NCBI GenBank assembly: GCA_032718475.1 | Contig: JAUCBJ010003134.1 | Location: 1 to 54,787 of the forward strand | Origin: Nemertoderma westbladi | Taxonomy: Eukaryota; Xenacoelomorpha; Nemertodermatida; Nemertodermatidae | DNA length: 54,787 nucleotides | Direction: 5' to 3' | In this document: positions 51,101-54,787 of the stretch, one piece after another | Position numbering within the stretch: the first letter of the stretch is position 1 | Layout: each line of letters begins with the position of its first letter | Translations under genes and position numbers: made by a program | The notes under the pieces: generated by a model | Told to the model about the DNA's origin: nothing | What the model saw: the letters and a program-made list of their open reading frames with translations, nothing else | The model's database searches: none

Positions 51101-53346
51101 ATGCTGGCGCCGTGGCTAACTGTGACGTCATTGTGACGACCCCAGAAAAGTGGGACGGGATCTCCAGATCATGGCAGACCAGGAACTACGTGCAGAGTGT
51201 CGCGCTGATCGTGATCGATGAGATTCATCTACTGGGAGACGATCGGGGTCCCGTGTTGGAGGTGATCGTGACCCGGACCAACTACATCGGCTCCCACACC
51301 GAGCACAAAGTCCGCGTCGTCGGTCTGTCTACCGCGCTCGCCAACGCACGCGATCTAGCGGACTGGCTGGGAATCGATTCCCCCGCGGGCCTCTACAACT
51401 TCCGGCCTTCGGTTCGCCCCGTCCCGCTAGAGGTCCACATCAGCGGCTTCCCAGGGCAGCACTACTGCCCGCGGATGGCGACTATGAATCGTCCCGCCTT
51501 CAAGGCGATTCGCGCCCACTCCCCCCGTAAACCCGCGCTCATATTCGTGAGTTCCCGTCGTCAGACTCGACTCACCGCGCTCGATCTAATCGCCCTCCTC
51601 GTCGCCGAAGACGACCCGAAACAGTGGCTCCACATGGACGACGTCGAAATGGATATGGTCTGCGGGGGTATTCGGGACTCGAACCTCCGCCTTACCTTGG
51701 CCTTTGGGATCGGGTTGCATCACGCCGGCCTGCAGGAGAAAGATAGAAAATGCGTCGAGGAATTATTCCTCAACTCGAAGATTCAAGTTCTCGTTGCCAC
51801 TTCGACTCTGGCGTGGGGGGTTAACTTCCCCGCTCATTTGGTTATCGTAAAGGGAACGGAATACTTCGACGGTAAAACAAACCGCTATGTGGACTTCCCG
51901 ATAACCGACGTGCTACAGATGATGGGTCGTGCCGGACGTCCTCAGTTCGACGACCAAGGAGTCGCCGTTATTCTAGTTCAGGATATCAAGAAACATTTCT
52001 ACAAGAAGTTCCTTTACGAGCCGTTCCCCGTGGAGTCCAACCTGCTGCAGGTACTGCCCGATCATCTGAACGCGGAGATTGTCGCCGGGACGGTGAACAG
52101 CAAACAGGACGCTGTCGAGTACATCAGTTGGACTTACTTCTTCCGTCGGTTGGAGCGGAATCCGTCGTACTACGGGCTGGAGGACTCAGCTCTTGAGTCG
52201 GTGAACACGTTGCTCAGCGGGATGGTGGAGACAGCTGTTAACGACTTGGTTGATTGTAGCTGCGTCGAGGTGGAAGATACCGCGTTGGCTCCATTAACTC
52301 TCGGGCGTATCGCCTCCTACTACTACTTAAACCGCCGGACAATGCGTACCTTCCGACAGCGTCTCCACGCCGACATCTCCACCGAGGATTTATTATCGGT
52401 TTTGTCGGACGCGACTGAATTCGCCGAATTGCCGGTCCGACACAACGAGGATTCAATCAACTCAGATTTGGCGGCCTCGGTTCCCCTCCCTTGCAACCCG
52501 TACTCCTACGATTCCTCTCATACAAAGACATTCATCCTCTTCCAGACACATTTCTCTCGTGTTGATTTGCCGTCATCCGATTACATTACCGACACTAAAT
52601 CGGTCCTCGATCAATCTATCCGCGTTCTCCAAGCGATCATCGACATATCCGCGGACTCGGCGTGGCTCGCCACGGCGCTGCGAGCCATTACCCTCGTCCA
52701 GATGTGCGTCCAAGCCCGATGGTTCTGGGACTCGCCACTCCTGGTCCTTCCTCACCTCGATCTCTCCATGATTAACTCCGCGGACTCGCTGCCCCGTGCG
52801 CTCCGCTCCCCGGGGCGGTTCACCTCCGGGTTGCCTCTCGACTCCGACAAACTATCCGACGTTACGACCTCGCTCCGTCGCTTCCCGATCGTTAACGTCT
52901 CGGTGTCGCTGCGAGGATGGTCCGGCGACCGGGAGGTCGGACGTCCGGTGGAGCTGTCCGGGAATCCGGCGTCCCGCCGCTGGTTGTCCGTTAACGCAGA
53001 CCAGGAGTACACGCTGCGGGTCGAGTTACTCAGGTCTAGAACTCAGTCGCCTGGCAACCGGAAGGCCCTGGCCCCGCGGTTCTCTAAACCTAAAGACGAG
53101 GGCTGGTTTATCTTATTGGGTGACCTCGAGTCGCGTCAGCTGGTTGCTATGAAACGCTCGGGTTACGTAACCAATCGCAGTAAGGAGAATCTCGTGTTTA
53201 TAACTCCGGAGACGGAGGGTCGGGTTATTTATACGTTATACTTAATGTCCGACTGTTATTTGGGTCTGGATCAGCAGTACGACATCGCATTAGATGTCGG
53301 TCCGCTCGATTTAGAATCCATACTAAACTCAGAATTAGCCGACTAA
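38207..53346 (+). CDS. ASCC3: ASCC3 helicase, four exons (whole gene span)
   Basis: Joining 38207-39175, 46443-47300, 48486-49064 and 49276-53346 gives 2158 codons without a stop; vertebrate ASCC3 is close to 2200. ASCC3 is a 3'-5' Ski2-like DNA/RNA helicase of the ASC-1 complex, unwinding DNA for ALKBH3 alkylation repair and splitting collided ribosomes in quality control. The N-terminus (PPRLSTAL...NDIYNQEQ) matches ASCC3, not the related spliceosomal BRR2. Both cassettes retain motifs I, II, V and VI: GAGKT (K502) with DEVH (608-611), and GSGKT (K1352) with DEIH (1450-1453). Winged-helix and Sec63-like regions follow each. Start: the ATG at 38207 has G at -3 and +4; the ATG at 38213 (MEPPRL) is equally good and closer to the family start. 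Every intron is phase 0 with GT-AG ends. Confidence 0.95.
39243..45793. repeat. 21-bp satellite in ASCC3 intron 1, about 310 units
   Basis: The unit is TTAGGTTAGGTGG plus TTTATTAG (21 bp), with a frequent variant, GGTTG for GGTGG. Since 21 is a multiple of three, a 236-codon GLLVRLG frame results; it is not a gene. Rare variants mark higher-order copies: GTGATTTATT (39613, 42201) and GTTTATTGG (40073, 42661) are both exactly 2588 bp apart. A block with TATGTGATTT and GCTAGACGG recurs near 43905, 44228 and 44386, and a GGTTTAATAG block recurs near 45004 and 45210. Confidence 0.97.
45985..46140. repeat. CRE-containing short tandem repeat in intron 1
   Basis: About seven copies of CGTCATTCTAAATATAATCAC, some with an added ATGA. 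Three TGACGTCA palindromes (46007-46014, 46055-46062, 46126-46133) are perfect CRE/ATF sites. They lie 310-435 bases before exon 2. Whether they bind factors is unknown. Confidence 0.85.
46443..47300 (+). CDS. ASCC3: ASCC3 exon 2: linker and first RecA-like domain, motifs I to II
   Basis: This exon encodes residues 324-609. After a basic linker it contains RLNRIQSVVFETAY (Q-like motif), SAPTGAGKTNVALL (Walker A, K502), YIAPMKALAAEM (motif Ia), TTPEKWDVVTRK (motif Ic) and LLIIDE. The donor GTACAA at 47301 splits the DEVH box between DE and VH. Confidence 0.95.
47381..47627. mobile_element. Small inverted-repeat element with poly-G ends, carrying one 68-bp module
   Basis: The left end is a G run followed by ACTGGACGCAA; the right end TTTGCGTCCAGTCCCCCC is its complement. 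The centre (47490-47560) is a single inverted copy of the 68-bp module (TAGTTTATTGTTTTGGTTA, then GTAACCTGCTCCTTTCCCT). So the module that builds the 26850-31466 array exists here as a monomer inside a transposon-like unit. Confidence 0.75.
47628..48470. other. AT-rich remainder of intron 2
   Basis: Extremely AT-rich in its second half, with many TTTATTATAAATA steps. No gene or clear element. Confidence 0.5.
48486..49064 (+). CDS. ASCC3: ASCC3 exon 3: first cassette, motif II to before motif V
   Basis: This exon encodes residues 610-802. It starts VHLLHEDRG (end of motif II), then GLSATLPNYLDVARFL (motif III), VLVFVHARNATGKTA (motif IV) and FGIHHAGMLRQDR. The donor AAAG followed by GTAGGG at 49065 runs straight into a long G run. 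Confidence 0.94.
49065..49275 (+). other. ASCC3 intron 3 (211 bp) with poly-G next to the donor
   Basis: Donor GTAGGG is followed at once by about 25 G (49068-49092). Acceptor TTGTTGATTTCAG ends at 49275. The short length and intact ends support splicing. The G run beside the donor may affect splice-site use, which is inference. Confidence 0.88.
49276..53346 (+). CDS. ASCC3: ASCC3 exon 4: rest of cassette 1 and all of cassette 2
   Basis: A single 4071-bp exon encodes residues 803-2158. It starts VLVTTATLAWGVNLPAH (motif V), QIMGRAGRPQFD (motif VI), and the winged-helix and Sec63-like regions of cassette 1. Cassette 2 follows: LGAPTGSGKTIAAEL (K1352), YIAPLKALVRERV, VIDEIHLLGDDRG, VVGLSTALANARDLADWLG, LVATSTLAWGVNFPAH and QMMGRAGRPQFDDQG, then RRLERNPSYYGLED and a second Sec63-like region. 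STA instead of SAT in cassette 2 motif III is as I recall it for ASCC3. It ends ILNSELAD with TAA at 53344-53346. One exon this long is unusual for an animal ASCC3. Confidence 0.97.
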   Translation: MLVTTATLAWGVNLPAHSVVIKGTEMYDSTKGCFVDIGILDVLQIMGRAGRPQFDTLGVGTIITTHDKLSHYLSMASRQSPIESQFADKLHNNLNAEVSLGTVATIDEAVQWLSYTYMFVRMRCNPLVYGINLNAVQTDPGLDKHRRDLIVASANALDAAKMVRYDPRTGYLSPTDLGRIASHYYINYETVTTFNEAFTDHMNESEVFNMLAMSSEFSQMKVRDDELSELDRLIGEEAVMQVKGGVEHGFGKTNLLLQTYVSRSSVDSFSLISDLSYVSQNAGRLMRAMFQMVLHWGWPVMAARLLQLCLCFDHRMWPWETPLRQFSTLSYEIIGKIEKNKLQVDRLRDMKAAEIGHLLHHVSIGSKVKQCVNELPLIELEAAIQPITRTVLRIKLVIIPRFTWNDRIHGASEPFWVWVEDPDNSHIYHYESISISKKQVTERELCTAVFTIPIFEPLPAQYYVRVVSDRWLGCSTTEPISFQHLILPERHPPHTELLDLTPLPVAALGDSRLENLYTFSHFNPIQTQVFHSLYHSDRNVLLGAPTGSGKTIAAELAMFRVFREYPNMKCVYIAPLKALVRERVTDWKIRLQSRLGKRVVELTGDVTPDAGAVANCDVIVTTPEKWDGISRSWQTRNYVQSVALIVIDEIHLLGDDRGPVLEVIVTRTNYIGSHTEHKVRVVGLSTALANARDLADWLGIDSPAGLYNFRPSVRPVPLEVHISGFPGQHYCPRMATMNRPAFKAIRAHSPRKPALIFVSSRRQTRLTALDLIALLVAEDDPKQWLHMDDVEMDMVCGGIRDSNLRLTLAFGIGLHHAGLQEKDRKCVEELFLNSKIQVLVATSTLAWGVNFPAHLVIVKGTEYFDGKTNRYVDFPITDVLQMMGRAGRPQFDDQGVAVILVQDIKKHFYKKFLYEPFPVESNLLQVLPDHLNAEIVAGTVNSKQDAVEYISWTYFFRRLERNPSYYGLEDSALESVNTLLSGMVETAVNDLVDCSCVEVEDTALAPLTLGRIASYYYLNRRTMRTFRQRLHADISTEDLLSVLSDATEFAELPVRHNEDSINSDLAASVPLPCNPYSYDSSHTKTFILFQTHFSRVDLPSSDYITDTKSVLDQSIRVLQAIIDISADSAWLATALRAITLVQMCVQARWFWDSPLLVLPHLDLSMINSADSLPRALRSPGRFTSGLPLDSDKLSDVTTSLRRFPIVNVSVSLRGWSGDREVGRPVELSGNPASRRWLSVNADQEYTLRVELLRSRTQSPGNRKALAPRFSKPKDEGWFILLGDLESRQLVAMKRSGYVTNRSKENLVFITPETEGRVIYTLYLMSDCYLGLDQQYDIALDVGPLDLESILNSELAD

Positions 53347-53689
53347 ATACTTGGTGCTGCACTATTAGTTGTTATATAAGAGTTGTCCTGTCCATAAAGG
53401 TTCGGGGGGGGGGGGGGGGGGGGGGGTTATTACTATTATTATTGTATTAATATATGATTTTTGTAATAAGAAAGCTTTCTTTTGTTTTTCGCTTCTAATG
53501 CTATATCCGGCAGCGGTGTGTGGATATTAGTGCTGAACACGGAAACTGAAATCCAAAACTAAAATTATTATTGAATTATTTTGTTAATCTATTTATTTTT
53601 TATTTATTTAAGACACTCAGTTTAATTTTAAACAATAAAATATAAACAGGGGGAACACCACCTAGGTACAAATACCTAATTATAAGTTA
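53347..53689 (+). terminator. ASCC3 3' flank with candidate poly(A) signal
   Basis: A poly-G run of about 22 lies at 53405-53427, only 60 bases past the stop. AATAAA occurs at 53634-53639. No closer canonical signal was seen (CATAAAGG at 53393 is a weak alternative). The 3' end is therefore uncertain. Confidence 0.4.
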
Positions 53690-54787
53690 GATAGATAGAT
53701 AGTTTCATTTTATTTTGGAACATCCCGAAATAGGCTAAAAACAGCGCACCGCACAAATTAAAATTAAAGATCAATAAAATTATCACCAAATATACACAAG
53801 ATGTTACATAAGCGGCTAATGTTATAGCTTTAAAATATAAAATAATAGAAATAGAAATAAAATCAACATTTAATACAGACTATTAAAAATAAAATTTTTA
53901 GAGATTTCTATCAAATTTACAGTACACTGAAAAATCACATGTGCGAATACTATTTTTGAATGACTTTACACATAAATTATTCGTTTGGTAAACCATTCCA
54001 TACATTGACTACTCGATTAAAAAAGGGGTTTCCAACATTGTTAGTGTTGTACTTAGTACTCCTAATTTTATAATTATGACCTCTAGTGGCCCCATAAGTC
54101 GACCGTTAAAATATATACTTGGATCTAACTCCACAAGGTTATGCAAAATCTTATAAGTGTACAGTAGATCTCTATGTAAACGCCTTACTTCTAGTGACTC
54201 TAGGTTTAAATATGATAACCTCTCCTTATATGGAGTTTCTGGGTCCAAATTGCATCTTGCAAAAATACGCCTGGTAAAGAAGCGCTGCACGCTTTCTAGT
54301 TTGTCAGTTAGGCCATAAAAAGGTGCACTCATGAGGAAGGGATTCCAGACTGTACTGTTGTATTCCAGAATCGGCCGGGTATAACTTTTGTAGGCTGTAA
54401 GCAGCGCCTCTTTGTCCGAGGTAATAAAGCACCTAAATAGTTTATGCAGAGATCTATAAACTGAATTAGAAATATTCGAGATATGCTAGGAAAAAGTTAA
54501 CTTTCTATCAATGACTATACCTAAATCGCGGAAAGATGCCACATTTTCGAGACCAGCACCATTGAAATGATATTCCGCTTCTTCGCCTGTCTTCCCAAGT
54601 GTAAGTATTTTACACTTGTGGCTGGCAGTGTTTAATTGCCAGGCCGTGGACCAGGCTCCAAAGTTATTTACGTCTTGCTGAAATTCAGGCCGTTCGGCCG
54701 TGTTATCAAAGTTTCTAAACAGTTTGGCATCATCCGCAAATAGGTGTGTGTGTGCACCATTAACTAAATTATTAGGCAGATCATTAA
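53690..54787 (-). mobile_element. Non-LTR retrotransposon, 3' part, running off the window
   Basis: The minus strand from 54787 encodes the end of a reverse transcriptase: HLFADDAKLFRN (F-A-D-D catalytic box near 54729-54742), ASHKCKILTLGKTG, RDLGIVIDRKLTFS, then a TAG stop (complement at 54486-54488), then SYTRPILEYNSTVWNP, LTDKLESVQRFFTRRIF and RLHRDLLYTYKIL, ending with a stop at 54009. An ATCT-type microsatellite (53689-53701) marks its 3' end. This order fits a Jockey/CR1-like non-LTR family, distinct from the copies at 3760, 11332 and 13764. One stop codon breaks an otherwise open frame. Confidence 0.88.

Noticed and set aside
38207-53346. Assignment as BRR2/SNRNP200 rather than ASCC3
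   Set aside because: Length and cassette layout are similar, but the N-terminus, the STA motif III in cassette 2 and lysine positions near 502 and 1352 fit ASCC3.

Overview
The window is a piece of a repeat-rich invertebrate-type animal genome. The evidence is a large spliced gene with GT-AG introns, metazoan-type retroelements (BEL/Pao-like and Ty3/gypsy LTR elements, several non-LTR families), many cut-and-paste transposon relics with short inverted termini, and several kilobase-scale satellites. I see no bacterial operons, CRISPR arrays, rRNA or tRNA genes. The species cannot be named from the sequence.

The one confidently identified host gene lies on the + strand at 38207-53346. It encodes ASCC3, the dual-cassette Ski2-like helicase of the ASC-1 complex, which acts in alkylation repair and ribosome quality control. 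Four exons (38207-39175, 46443-47300, 48486-49064, 49276-53346) join in frame to 2158 codons. Both helicase cassettes keep their motifs, with Walker lysines at about residues 502 and 1352. All three introns are phase 0 and each is followed by a Val codon. Intron 1 holds a 6.5-kb satellite of 21-bp units, intron 2 holds a small transposon, and introns 2 and 3 carry long poly-G runs.

The second candidate host locus is unnamed. A 540-codon ORF (9295-10917) has an alpha-helical N-terminus, 19 octapeptide repeats and a cold-shock/OB-like domain. A related partial coding stretch lies at 14940-15542. The two share a linker and a second-domain start, so they look like members of one family interrupted or separated by transposons.

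Layout. 1-6273: BEL/Pao-like protease remnant, repeats, then an LTR-internal-LTR element whose first LTR carries a 255-bp tandem duplication and a non-LTR insertion. 6566-7471: minisatellites. 8575-15542: cold-shock-like loci mixed with non-LTR fragments (one nested insertion with a 12-bp target duplication), a foldback element and a short MITE. 15577-19700: inverted-repeat-bounded block containing a piggyBac-like TTAA element and a 41-copy, 50-bp array. 20360-20820: array. 21010-24150: decayed Ty3/gypsy element (minus strand). 24776-36193: an 11.4-kb composite with G-rich and C-rich inverted arms around a ~68-bp array, itself interrupted by a 2.9-kb transposon. 36276-37757: two hairpin MITEs and a hAT-like element. 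38207-53346: ASCC3. 53690-54787: non-LTR reverse transcriptase (minus strand).

Most long ORFs in the satellites are products of repeat periodicity, not genes. Statements about family membership rest on reading motifs by eye; no database search was run.
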